From: JADJYF01 sp050186725 | GTDB lineage: Bacteria; Pseudomonadota; Gammaproteobacteria; Ga0077536 | Direction of reading: 5' to 3' | NCBI GenBank assembly: GCA_050186725.1 | Contig: JBFWYG010000002.1 | Coordinates: 1 to 64,000 of the forward strand | Length of the DNA stretch: 64,000 nt | Made by a program: the position numbers and the translations under genes | The notes under the pieces: model-generated | The model's input: only the letters and a program-made list of their open reading frames with translations | Database searches by the model: none | Told to the model about the DNA's origin: nothing | In this document: positions 33,538 through 42,398 of the stretch, piece after piece | Layout: the number at the start of each line of letters is the position of its first letter | Numbering within the stretch: position 1 is the stretch's first letter

Positions 33538-34425
33538 TTACGGTGCCGCCGGCGCCAACCCCGCAACATCCCCCAGCCGCGTTGCCACCTCTGCGGCTCG
33601 CGTCCCCTCGGCGGCCCAACCCGGTCGCAGCACCGACAGCGTGATCCACCCCGCCGCGAAACGTCCCGTGTCGCTGTCCGCGTCCCGCGCCCCGTCGGGG
33701 TCCACGTCGAGCGCCACGCGCACCCGGCCCTCCGACACCTGCGGGTAGTCGAAGCGGAAGCCGCCGCGAGCGCCGAGCGGCACGAGCGCCACGCCCATAA
33801 CCGGCCTTGCCGGCACGTTCACGTTCAGCAGGGTGTCGGGCGGCAGCAGTGGCCCACCGCGCGCGGCGGCCGCCAGGCGCTCGACGAGACGCACCACGGT
33901 CGATGCGGCCAGCGGATAGGCGGCGGTGGTGCTCGGAAACGGCGCCGGCGTCGCACGCGCCTCCTCAAGGTCCAGGCCGACCGAGACGGCGATCGCCGGC
34001 ACGCCGAACTGCACGGCCATCACCGCCGCGCCCACCGTGCCCGAACTGACGACGTTGGCGCCGAGGTTCTGACCGAGATTGGCGCCCGACACGACGAGAT
34101 CCGGCCGGGCCGGCAGCAGGCGTGTAAGGCCCACCGCGACCGCGTCGGCCGGACTGCCGTCGACCGCCCAGGCGCCCTCGCCCTCGGCCTGGACGTTGAG
34201 TTCGCCCAGAGTCAGGCGCACGCCGCTGCCGCTCTGCTGACGCAGCGGCGCGACCACCGTCACGCGGTGACCCGCCGCGAGCAGTGCGGTGCGCAGCGCG
34301 GCCAGGCCCGGGGCGTCGTAACCGTCGTCATTGGTCAGGAGCACGGACAGCGGCGCGGCCCAGGCGCCCGCCGCCGCGAACAGCAGCGCCACGCTCAACG
34401 CGACGCGACCCCGAATCTTCTGCAT
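33538..34425 (-). CDS. surE: SurE-like 5'/3'-nucleotidase with a signal peptide
   Basis: Predicted 295 residues. Starting at 34425 (behind GGGGGGAAG), residues 1-23 are a clear signal peptide (RVALSVALLFAAAGAWA). The rest is a SurE survival-protein domain: LLTNDDGYDAPG with the metal-binding Asp pair D33/D34, the QSGSG loop, and VVSGANLGQNLG. Classical SurE is a cytoplasmic, roughly 250-residue phosphatase encoded next to pcm and rpoS. Here the protein is apparently exported, longer, and in a different context, so it is probably a periplasmic acid-phosphatase-like paralogue rather than the stationary-phase SurE. Confidence 0.85.
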   Translation of the reverse strand: MQKIRGRVALSVALLFAAAGAWAAPLSVLLTNDDGYDAPGLAALRTALLAAGHRVTVVAPLRQQSGSGVRLTLGELNVQAEGEGAWAVDGSPADAVAVGLTRLLPARPDLVVSGANLGQNLGANVVSSGTVGAAVMAVQFGVPAIAVSVGLDLEEARATPAPFPSTTAAYPLAASTVVRLVERLAAAARGGPLLPPDTLLNVNVPARPVMGVALVPLGARGGFRFDYPQVSEGRVRVALDVDPDGARDADSDTGRFAAGWITLSVLRPGWAAEGTRAAEVATRLGDVAGLAPAAP

Positions 34426-34521
34426 GCGTGCTTCCCCCCGCGCCCGCTGCGGCGGGTTGATCGAGGCCAAGCCCTGCCGGTGCGCGCGCAGCTAGAATGC
34501 CACGCTTCGAACGACCACGAG

Positions 34522-35691
34522 ATGACAGCCATGGACACGCTTGCCCGCCTGGGCGTCGACGCCACCCGCCTCGCGCGCCTGCCGGCGCGCATCGACACCG
34601 ACATCGCCGCCGGCCGCTACCATGGCGCCGCGCTGGCGGTCAGCCGTCGCGGCGAGACCCTGTACCGCGGCGTGCACGGCTGGGCCGACCGCGCGGCCGA
34701 CCGCCGCCTCACCCTGGACGACGTGTTCGTGTCGTTCTCGGTCGGCAAGCAGTTCACCAACGTGCTGGTGCTGAACCGGGTGGAGAGCGGCGCGCTGCAC
34801 CTGCACCAGCACGTCGGCGAGATCATTCCCGAGTTCCGAAGCCGCGGCCTGCGTGGCATCCAGCTCTGGCACCTGTTGAGCCATACGAGCGGGCTCATGT
34901 CGGCGATCCCCGCCGCGCCGCTCGAGACCCTGGTCGACGTCACGAAGCTCACGGCCTGGGTCGCCGCGCAGCGGCCCGAAGCGCGCCCCGGCGAGCGGGT
35001 CAACTACTCGATCATCGTCGCCCACGCCGTGCTGGCCGAGATGGTGCGGCGGGTGGACGGCGGCGGGCGGCGCTTCGGCCAGATCCTGGCCGAGGACCTC
35101 TTCACACCGCTCGGCATGCGCCACACGAGCCTCGGGCCACGGCCGGACCTCGTTGCGCGCCTGTGCCCGGTCACGGCCTGCTACACCGAGCCCGGCATGT
35201 TCGCGCCCGAGGACGTGGTGGGCGTCGGCCAGGTGGTCACCCTGCCCGGCGCCGAGGTGCCGGCAGGCGGCTACCTCACCACGCTCGACGACCTGCACCG
35301 CTTCGCGCTGATGCTGCGCAACGGCGGCGAGCTCGACGGGATACGCCTGCTGTCACCCCATACGCTCGCCTACTGCACCGGCAACTTCACCGGCGAGCGC
35401 TCGAACGTGCTGTTCGACTACGCGCAGGACACCCGCGGCTGGGCGCCGTGGCCGGCGAACATCGGCCTGGGCTTCTTCGTGCGCGGGCACGGCGTGCAGC
35501 CCGGCCCGATGAGCAATCTCTCCAGCCCCGGCACCTTCTGCGGCTGGGGCGCCGGCTCGACCTGCTTCTGGGTGGACCCCGCGCTGGACCTGACCTTTGC
35601 CTTCCTCTCGACCGGGCTCATGGAGGAGACCTACCACCTGGAACGCCTGCAGCGCCTGGCCGACCTGGTGATCACCGCCCTGGTGGACTGA
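34522..35691 (+). CDS. Beta-lactamase-fold serine hydrolase (class C/EstB-like)
   Basis: Predicted 389 residues without a signal peptide. The SxxK nucleophile motif is S73-V-G-K76 in FVSFSVGKQFTN. The second motif, normally YxN, is NYSII (Y162) with the Asn replaced by Ile. There is no evident HKTG-type KTG box; GWGAGSTCFW may fill that place. The LLSHTSGL segment is typical of the esterase-type branch of the family. A cytoplasmic esterase or transacylase acting on small esters is more likely than a beta-lactamase. Start may be the ATG at 34522 or the one at 34531. Confidence 0.85.
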   Translation: MTAMDTLARLGVDATRLARLPARIDTDIAAGRYHGAALAVSRRGETLYRGVHGWADRAADRRLTLDDVFVSFSVGKQFTNVLVLNRVESGALHLHQHVGEIIPEFRSRGLRGIQLWHLLSHTSGLMSAIPAAPLETLVDVTKLTAWVAAQRPEARPGERVNYSIIVAHAVLAEMVRRVDGGGRRFGQILAEDLFTPLGMRHTSLGPRPDLVARLCPVTACYTEPGMFAPEDVVGVGQVVTLPGAEVPAGGYLTTLDDLHRFALMLRNGGELDGIRLLSPHTLAYCTGNFTGERSNVLFDYAQDTRGWAPWPANIGLGFFVRGHGVQPGPMSNLSSPGTFCGWGAGSTCFWVDPALDLTFAFLSTGLMEETYHLERLQRLADLVITALVD

Positions 35692-35726
35692 GCCGCCGAC
35701 CCGCGCGCCGGTGTCCGCCTGCCTCG

Positions 35727-35744
35727 TCGCCCCCTGCGCGGGGC
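35727..35744 (+). terminator. Possible weak terminator after the serine hydrolase gene
   Basis: A 6-bp GC stem (CGCCCC / GGGGCG) lies 35 bases after the stop codon. It is followed by an A run rather than a T run, so it is a weak candidate. Confidence 0.25.
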
Positions 35745-35838
35745 GGAAAAAACCCTATCGGGGAATGTCGTCTGGGCGTGCATAACCGGGTAGACTGTCG
35801 CGGCTTTCTGTCTCGCCATGCTGGTCCGGGGGGGTCTA

Positions 35839-37056
35839 GTGGATTTCAGATACAACGACAAGTCGCGCCAGTTGCTCGAGCAGGTGCGTGCCTTCATGCA
35901 CGAGCACGTCTATCCCATCGAGGAAGAGATCTACACCTTCAACCACGACCCCAAGAACCTGTGGGTCGTGCCGCCGCAGATCGAGGAACTCAAGCAGCTG
36001 GCCAAGGCCCAGGGCCTGTGGAACCTGTTCCTGCCGCACGAATACAGCGACTACAGCCCCGGCCTGACCAATCTCGAATACGCGCCGCTGGCCGAAGAGA
36101 TGGGCCGCGTGCACTGGGCCTCGGAGGTCTTCAACTGCTCCGCGCCCGATACCGGCAACATGGAAGTGCTCGCGCGCTACGGTACGCCCGAACAGAAGAA
36201 GCAGTGGCTCGAACCGCTGCTGGCCGGCCAGATCCGCTCCTCCTACCTGATGACGGAGCCGCAGGTGGCGTCTTCCGACGCGACCAACGTCGAGACCTCG
36301 ATCAAGCGCGACGGCGACGAATACGTCATCAACGGCCGCAAGTGGTGGAGTTCCTGCGTGTTCGATCCCAGGAACAAGATCTACATCCTGATGGGCAAGA
36401 CCGACCCGTCCGCCGCGCGCCACGTGCAGCAGTCGATGATCCTGGTGCCCGCGGGCACGCCGGGCTTCGAAATCCTGCGCCCGCTGCGCGTGCTGAACGA
36501 CCTGCACTCGCCCCACGGTCACGGCGAAGTGCGCATGACCAACATGCGCGTGCCGGCCTCCAACCTGCTGCTCGGCGAGGGCCGCGGCTTCGAGATCGCG
36601 CAGGGTCGCCTCGGCCCGGGCCGCATCCACCATTGCATGCGCCTCATCGGCGCCGCGCAGCGCGCGCTCGACATCATGTGCAAGCGGGTCGAGAGCCGCG
36701 TGGCCTTCGGCAAGAAGCTGTCTGACCAGTCGAGCATCCGCCAGGACATCGCCAAGTCCCGCTGCGAAATAGAGCAGGCCCGCCTGCTGACGCTGTGGGC
36801 CGCCGACCGCCTGGACCGCGAGGGCAACAAGCTGGCCAAGGACGCCATCGCCATGATCAAGATTTCCGTGCCGACCATGTGCCAGACCGTCGCCGACAGA
36901 GCGATGCAGGCCCACGGCGGCATGGGTGTCTGCCAGGACACGGTGCTGCCGGAGATCTTCTCCTACGCCCGTGCCGTGCGCCTGGCCGACGGACCTGACG
37001 AGGTGCACATGTCGCAGCTCGGCAAGTTGACCATCCAGCAGACGCTGGCGGGTTGA
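35839..37056 (+). CDS. Acyl-CoA dehydrogenase (ACAD10/11-like)
   Basis: Predicted 405 residues from the GTG at 35839, which has a G-rich ribosome-binding site 5-11 bases upstream; an ATG at 35818 lacks one. The fold is evident: an N-terminal helical domain, FAD-binding segments YLMTEPQVASSDATN and INGRKWWSS, and a C-terminal domain with the catalytic Glu probably within RLGPGRIHHCMRLIGAAQRAL or AHGGMGVCQDT. It resembles the group used for beta-oxidation of unusual or branched acyl-CoAs. It is flanked by gaps on both sides and is probably monocistronic. Confidence 0.92.
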   Translation: MDFRYNDKSRQLLEQVRAFMHEHVYPIEEEIYTFNHDPKNLWVVPPQIEELKQLAKAQGLWNLFLPHEYSDYSPGLTNLEYAPLAEEMGRVHWASEVFNCSAPDTGNMEVLARYGTPEQKKQWLEPLLAGQIRSSYLMTEPQVASSDATNVETSIKRDGDEYVINGRKWWSSCVFDPRNKIYILMGKTDPSAARHVQQSMILVPAGTPGFEILRPLRVLNDLHSPHGHGEVRMTNMRVPASNLLLGEGRGFEIAQGRLGPGRIHHCMRLIGAAQRALDIMCKRVESRVAFGKKLSDQSSIRQDIAKSRCEIEQARLLTLWAADRLDREGNKLAKDAIAMIKISVPTMCQTVADRAMQAHGGMGVCQDTVLPEIFSYARAVRLADGPDEVHMSQLGKLTIQQTLAG

Positions 37057-37267
37057 GCGCTGGTCGCCTGACGCAGGCTCGGGTTTCGTTCGCGCCGGTG
37101 TCGTGATGCGGGTTTCGCCCCACCACCACGTCACCCCCGCGCGGCGCTTCGGGGAAGACGGCCTAACTGCCGTCACGAGGCGCGCCACGCGGGGCATGAA
37201 CGAGACCATGAACCGGACGATCGGCGCCGTAACTAGATAATCATTACCATCGGGAGAGTTTCATTCC

Positions 37268-39697
37268 ATGAGGTTCCGAGTAGCAAAATGGATCATGACG
37301 CACCGCTTCGGTGTGGGCATGGCCTTCCTCATCGTGACACTGGGTTTCATGAGCCAGTTTCCGAAAGTCGAGATCCGCACGATCTACAACGACTTCCTGC
37401 CGACCAACGAAGAGTTCGTGAAGATCTTCTTCGCGCATCGCAACTTCGGTAATCCGCTGACCATGTCCATCATGGTCAAGAACAAGAACGGCGACATCTA
37501 CAACCCGGAAACGCTGGCCAAGGTCTACGCCATCACGCGCGACATCGACCTCGCGCCGTATATCGACCATGACCAGATCATCTCCATCTCGACGGAGAAG
37601 ATGCGCTACGCGGAAGCCACGCGTGACGGCATCGACACCAAGCCGCTGATGAGCGACCATGCGCCGGCCACCGAGGAGGAGATCGCGGAGTTCCGTCGCC
37701 GCGTGAACATCTCCTCCGGCGCTCAGACCTTCTACATCTCCGGCGACAGCACCGCGACCCTGATCAACGCCGCCTTCCTCGATACCATCGACTACGGCGA
37801 AGCGTTCAAGTACGTGCAGGATCTGGTGGTCAAGAACCGCGACGCCAACCACGAGGTACACCTCGTCGGACAGCCCGCGCTCACCGGCTGGGTGTACAAG
37901 CTGCAGCACCAGACCTACACCATCTTCGCCACCACCATCGGCGTGATGCTCCTGCTGCTGGTGTTCTACATGGGCAACATCGCCGGCACCGTGATGCCGC
38001 TCGCGAGCGCGGCGACCGCCGGCATCTGGGGCTTTGGCACCATCGGCTGGTACGAGCGTCCGATCGAGCCGCTCCTGATGATCGTGCCGCTGCTGCTGGT
38101 GGCCCGCTCCATCTCGCACTGCATTCAGTACACCGAGCGCTACTACGAGGTGCTGAATCATGTGAAGGACAAGGTGCTGGCCGCCGAGATCACCATGGCG
38201 ATCATGATGGCGCCATCGATCCTCGGCATCTTCACCGACGTGTTCGGCATCATCTTCATCGCCATCGCGCCGATCAAGACGATGATCAACCACTCGATCT
38301 TCTGCGGCTGGTGGGCGTTCTGGATCATCCCGACCGGCGTGTTCCTGGCCTCCATCCTGCTGTCCTACCTGCCGGTGCCGAATAATCTCGAGAAGATCGT
38401 CGGCGGCGCGGAGAAGGAATCCGCCTTCCATCGTTGGCAGACTGGGCTGCTGGAGAACATCGCGCACATCACCTACGGCAACGCCGCGCGCGTCACCGCC
38501 GTGGTGGTCACGATCGTTGCCGTCATCGCGATCTACCTGACCTCGCAGATCAAGGTCGGCAACCCGGTCGAGGGCACCAACCTGCTGTGGAACGAGTCGG
38601 AGTTCAACACCGGCACGCGCGCCATCAACGCGCACTTCCCCGGCACCAACACGCTGGAAATCGTGCTGGAAGCCAAGGAGCGCAAGAACGACCATCGCGT
38701 GGTGAACACCCCGGACGTCGTGCAGGTGGCGACCGAGATGCAACGCTCGCTGGAATCGGATCGCTCCGATCCCAACCTGCCGCCGCGCGCCACGCTGTCG
38801 TTCTCGGACTACATGCGTGACATCAACCGCCTGTTCGCCGGCGGTAACCCGAAGTGGATGCCGCTGGATCCGACGCCGGAAGCGATTTCGGCCGCCGGCT
38901 TCGCCGCGCTGATGGGCTCCAACGCCATCAACTTCAGCCACGTCGCCGACTTCGAGTTCCAGGACTCGACGGTCTCCGCGTGGTTCCGCGACAACAAGCA
39001 GGGCACGGTGGACGCGGCGCTCGCCTCGGCCTTCGCGGCCGGCGAAAAGGTGGGTCTGGACCATCCCGAGTTCAAGGTGCGTATCGCCACCGGCGTGATC
39101 GCGCTCCAGCAGGCGATGAACAACGTGGTCAAGAAGTACCACTGGCTCATCCTCGGCTGCGTGAACATCGGCGTGTTCTTCCTGGCCTGGTACGCCTATC
39201 GGTCCATGGTCGCGGCCTTCCTGCTGCTGGTGCCGGTGAACCTGTCGAACTTCATGCTGATGGCCTCGATGCACGTCATCGGCATCGGTCTCGACATCAA
39301 CGCGGCCATCGTCGCGGTGATGGGCGTGGGCGTGGGTATCGACTACGGCATCTACCTCTTGTCCCGCATCTGCGAGGAGTACGTGGCGCAGGACCAGGAT
39401 CTGAAGAAGGCCATCTTTGCCTCGCTGACCACGACCGGCAAGGCCATCATGTTCACCGCGTCGATCATGCTGCTCGCCATCCTGCCGTGGTACTTCCTGT
39501 CGGATCTGAAGTTCATGGCCGACATGGGCGTGCTGCTGGTGGCCATCATGCTGATCAACATGGTGCTGTCGCTGGTCGTGCTGCCGCTCCTGGTGTGGTT
39601 CGTCAATCCGAACTTCATGCGCCGCACGGACCTGATGGTCGGCGAGAACGTCGACCTGACGCAGTTCATGGACAAGGTCGACGAAGCCGTCGTCTGA
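37268..39697 (+). CDS. RND superfamily / MMPL-type exporter
   Basis: Predicted 809 residues with two related halves, each having one isolated membrane helix, a large periplasmic domain and a cluster of five helices. The second half has the GVGIDYGIYLLSR signature with its proton-relay Asp, and the motif is echoed in the first half. It follows a GGGAGAG ribosome-binding site and a TAGATAAT-rich leader. No periplasmic adaptor or outer-membrane channel gene is adjacent, as is normal for hydrophobe-type MMPL proteins that move lipids, hopanoids or sterol-like molecules. It is highly similar to the exporter at 56.9 kb, a paralogue within 20 kb. Confidence 0.92.
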   Translation: MRFRVAKWIMTHRFGVGMAFLIVTLGFMSQFPKVEIRTIYNDFLPTNEEFVKIFFAHRNFGNPLTMSIMVKNKNGDIYNPETLAKVYAITRDIDLAPYIDHDQIISISTEKMRYAEATRDGIDTKPLMSDHAPATEEEIAEFRRRVNISSGAQTFYISGDSTATLINAAFLDTIDYGEAFKYVQDLVVKNRDANHEVHLVGQPALTGWVYKLQHQTYTIFATTIGVMLLLLVFYMGNIAGTVMPLASAATAGIWGFGTIGWYERPIEPLLMIVPLLLVARSISHCIQYTERYYEVLNHVKDKVLAAEITMAIMMAPSILGIFTDVFGIIFIAIAPIKTMINHSIFCGWWAFWIIPTGVFLASILLSYLPVPNNLEKIVGGAEKESAFHRWQTGLLENIAHITYGNAARVTAVVVTIVAVIAIYLTSQIKVGNPVEGTNLLWNESEFNTGTRAINAHFPGTNTLEIVLEAKERKNDHRVVNTPDVVQVATEMQRSLESDRSDPNLPPRATLSFSDYMRDINRLFAGGNPKWMPLDPTPEAISAAGFAALMGSNAINFSHVADFEFQDSTVSAWFRDNKQGTVDAALASAFAAGEKVGLDHPEFKVRIATGVIALQQAMNNVVKKYHWLILGCVNIGVFFLAWYAYRSMVAAFLLLVPVNLSNFMLMASMHVIGIGLDINAAIVAVMGVGVGIDYGIYLLSRICEEYVAQDQDLKKAIFASLTTTGKAIMFTASIMLLAILPWYFLSDLKFMADMGVLLVAIMLINMVLSLVVLPLLVWFVNPNFMRRTDLMVGENVDLTQFMDKVDEAVV

Positions 39698-39708
39698 GCC
39701 GCCTGATT

Positions 39709-39734
39709 GCCGCCGCGCCGCTCGGCGCGGCGGC
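39709..39734 (+). terminator. Hairpin terminator after the MMPL exporter
   Basis: Perfect 12-bp arms (GCCGCCGCGCCG / CGGCGCGGCGGC) with a CT centre begin 11 bases after the stop codon. No T run follows. Confidence 0.6.
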
Positions 39735-39946
39735 CCGCCTTCGGCCCCTCGCCCGCGCGGCGGGGGGCCCTCTCTTCCCCTCCGCCGACAACCTGTCCGT
39801 CTTCCGCCTACACGCGGACGGCCACGCGATTTCGTGCATCCTGACCGGCAGCGCGCGACATGCCGGTGTTAGACTGATGACCATTCCACGGCGCGCTCGG
39901 CGCGTCCCCTTCGACCGCCCGGCGGTCGCGTGCATCGAGGCCAGGC

Positions 39947-41029
39947 ATGGGACTGCTCGACGATCTGAAGAAACGCGCGGCCGCCAAGGAGGCCGCGAGC
40001 CGCGGTACGCAGGACGAGAGCCGCGCGCAGGATCTGCTCGCGGTCGCGCTGCCCGCGCTATTCCGCATCCACCAGGTGCTCGGCGATCTCGTCAAGCAGC
40101 TGCGTATCCTCGGCGACGAAGCGCCGGTGACGCTCAAGGTCCCGGGTGTCGGCGAGGTGCCGGGCTTCCTGCAGGGCAACTACGACATCAGCGCCGAGGG
40201 CCGTCCACCGCAGACCGTCAGCCTGCGTTGCAATTTGCGGCTGGCGCGACCGCGGCCGCTGGAGATGATCACCGCGGGCGCCTCGCCCACCACCTGGGCG
40301 GATCGGCTGCGCCAGCACGGCGCGCCGATCAAGGTGCTGCGCGTGACCGATGCGCGCGGCCCCAACCAGAAAGCGGTGATCGGCATCGACGGCACGATTC
40401 CCGTGCTCGTGCAGTTCAGCATCGACGTCGAGCACGCGGCCGTGCAGCTCCTGACGCGCAACTTCGACGAGCTGGTGGAACGTCGCCAGTATTTCAATCC
40501 GGCCGACGTCACCGAGCAGTGGTGCGAGGAGCTGCTCAAGTACGTGCTGCGCGAGGAGAACAGCTTCCTGCGCCACGAAGTCTCCACCGACGTGCGCGAA
40601 CAGCTGCGCCGGCGGCTGGAGTGGGAGAAGCTCAAGGACCAGAGCCTGGAGGAGACCACCGAGACGCGGGTCGCCGCGAGCGGCATGCTGAAGCAGTTCT
40701 TCCGCCGCCCGCCGCAGCTCAAGATCGAGTGGCGCGGGCTGACCTGGGATCTCGCCACCCACGTCGGCGCCTTCACCCTGGGCCGCGTCAGCGATTGCGA
40801 TCTGCGCATCCGGCGCGATCGCGTGTCGCGCTTTCACGCGCGCATCGAGTACCGCGAAGGCGAATATCACCTGACCGACGACAGCACCAATGGCACCTTC
40901 GTGCGTTTCAGCGACGGACGACGCCAGGAGCTGCGCAAGTCCAGCATGGTGCTGCAGGGCAGCGGCGTGTTCGCGCTCGGCGACGAGCCCAGCGAAGACA
41001 ACCCCGACGTGGTGCATTTCGTGATGTGA
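39947..41029 (+). CDS. FHA-domain protein
   Basis: Predicted 360 residues. The N-terminal 250 residues are soluble, helical and charged, with no family I can name. The C-terminal 100 form a forkhead-associated domain with the standard phosphothreonine-binding signature: LGRVSDCDL, VSRFHARI and DDSTNGTFV. FHA domains dock to phosphothreonine partners, usually with a Ser/Thr kinase or in secretion systems; neither is encoded in view. The protein is therefore a probable phospho-dependent scaffold with an unknown client. Its gene stands between an MMPL exporter and an antiporter. Confidence 0.85.
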   Translation: MGLLDDLKKRAAAKEAASRGTQDESRAQDLLAVALPALFRIHQVLGDLVKQLRILGDEAPVTLKVPGVGEVPGFLQGNYDISAEGRPPQTVSLRCNLRLARPRPLEMITAGASPTTWADRLRQHGAPIKVLRVTDARGPNQKAVIGIDGTIPVLVQFSIDVEHAAVQLLTRNFDELVERRQYFNPADVTEQWCEELLKYVLREENSFLRHEVSTDVREQLRRRLEWEKLKDQSLEETTETRVAASGMLKQFFRRPPQLKIEWRGLTWDLATHVGAFTLGRVSDCDLRIRRDRVSRFHARIEYREGEYHLTDDSTNGTFVRFSDGRRQELRKSSMVLQGSGVFALGDEPSEDNPDVVHFVM

Positions 41030-41108
41030 GGCGGGCTATCGGCCGCCTCCTCCACCACGCCGCGTCTGCCCCGGCCTGACACCCCCCCCAGGCCGCGCGC
41101 CCCACACC

Positions 41109-42377
41109 ATGTCAGCCATGAACCCAAGCGTCGTCGAACTCGCCGCCACTGCGCTGTTCGCGCTCGCGGTGCTGCATACCTTCGCGACCAAGCTCATCGC
41201 GCGTCTCGGCCACCTGCAGCCGCGCCACGCGGGGCTCTGGCATTTGCTCGCCGAGGTCGAGGTGGTGTTCGGCGTGTGGGCGCTGGCGCTGGTCGCCTGC
41301 CTGTTCTCCCTGCAGGGTGAGGCCGCGACCATCGCCTACATCGAGAGCCGCAATTACGGCGAGCCGATGTTCGTGTTCGTGGTGATGGTCGTGGCTGCCA
41401 GCCGGCCGGTGCTCAGCACGGTGATGGCGGCGATGCAGTGGTTGGCGATCGCGGTGCCGGTGGACCGACGCCTGACCTTGTTCTTCCTGTGCATGACGCT
41501 GGTGCCGCTGTTCGGTTCCTTCATCACCGAGCCGGCGGCGATGACGCTCGCCGCGTTCGCCCTGCGCGATGGCTTCTTCCGCTATCGTCTCGGCGCGCCG
41601 CTCAAGTACGCGACGCTCGGCACCTTGTTCGTGAACATCTCAATCGGCGGCACGCTGACCAGCTTCGCCGCGCCCCCGGTGCTGATGGTGGCCGCCACCT
41701 GGCAGTGGGATTCGAGCTTCATGCTGCTCACCTTCGGCTGGAAGGCCGCGCTGGCGGTGCTGCTGAATGGCCTGGTGCTGACCGCGCTGTTTCGCCGCGA
41801 GATAGTCGCCAAGGGACGCTGCGACGATGCCGGCGCGCGCCTGCGGGTCCCGCTCGGCGTGGCCGCGGTGCACTTCACAATCCTGGTCGCGGTGGTCGGC
41901 TTCGCCCACCACCCGACGCTGTTCATGGGTTTGTTCCTGCTGTTTCTCGGCTACTGCGAGGCCTACAGCGAATACCAGGATCGCCTGATCCTGCGCGAAG
42001 GCCTGCTGGTGGCCTTCTTCCTCGGCGGGCTGGTGGTGCTGGGCGGCCTGCAGCGCTGGTGGCTGGAGGACACCCTGACCGCCGTCTCGCCGACGGCGCT
42101 GTTCTACCTGGCCACCGCGCTCACCGCCATCACCGACAACGCCGCACTCACCTATCTCGCCTCGCTGGTCGAGGGTGTTTCACCCGCCTTCCAGTACGCG
42201 GTGGTGGCGGGCGCGGTCAGCGGCGGGGGACTGACCGTCATCGCCAACGCGCCCAACCCGGCCGGCATCGCCATCCTGAAGGGCAACTTCGCGGAAGAAG
42301 CAGTGAGCCCGGGCGCGCTGTTCCTTGCCGCCCTGCCCCCCACCGTGGTCGCCGCCCTCGCCTTCCTGCTGCTCTAG
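41109..42377 (+). CDS. Putative Na+/H+ antiporter (Na_H_antiport_2 type)
   Basis: Predicted 422 residues with about eleven membrane segments. The sequence carries the family's recognisable LFGSFITEPAAMTLAAFALRD, NISIGGTLTSFAAPPVLMVA and TAITDNAALTYLASLVEG segments, the last with a membrane Asp-Asn pair reminiscent of ion-binding residues in related ArsB/NhaD transporters. It is an inner-membrane protein likely exchanging Na+ for H+; direct evidence for the family is limited. The start follows the FHA gene by 79 bases. It converges on the CaiB/BaiF gene with a short GC-rich gap. Confidence 0.82.
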   Translation: MSAMNPSVVELAATALFALAVLHTFATKLIARLGHLQPRHAGLWHLLAEVEVVFGVWALALVACLFSLQGEAATIAYIESRNYGEPMFVFVVMVVAASRPVLSTVMAAMQWLAIAVPVDRRLTLFFLCMTLVPLFGSFITEPAAMTLAAFALRDGFFRYRLGAPLKYATLGTLFVNISIGGTLTSFAAPPVLMVAATWQWDSSFMLLTFGWKAALAVLLNGLVLTALFRREIVAKGRCDDAGARLRVPLGVAAVHFTILVAVVGFAHHPTLFMGLFLLFLGYCEAYSEYQDRLILREGLLVAFFLGGLVVLGGLQRWWLEDTLTAVSPTALFYLATALTAITDNAALTYLASLVEGVSPAFQYAVVAGAVSGGGLTVIANAPNPAGIAILKGNFAEEAVSPGALFLAALPPTVVAALAFLLL

Positions 42378-42398
42378 GGCACGCCGCGCGGCGGCGCC

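Noticed and set aside
34522..35691. Antibiotic-resistance beta-lactamase
   Set aside because: No signal peptide, YxN changed to YSI and no KTG box; esterase-type relatives fit better.
36900..37267. Gene in the gap between acyl-CoA dehydrogenase and MMPL exporter
   Set aside because: Short frames in 37057-37267 have no ribosome-binding site or family features. Only a TAGATAAT-like promoter patch and the exporter's ribosome-binding site are plausible.
37244..39274. Long minus-strand frame opposite the MMPL exporter
   Set aside because: Low-complexity His/Asp/Val/Arg sequence mirrors the codon pattern of the membrane protein gene; no ribosome-binding site or homology-like motif.
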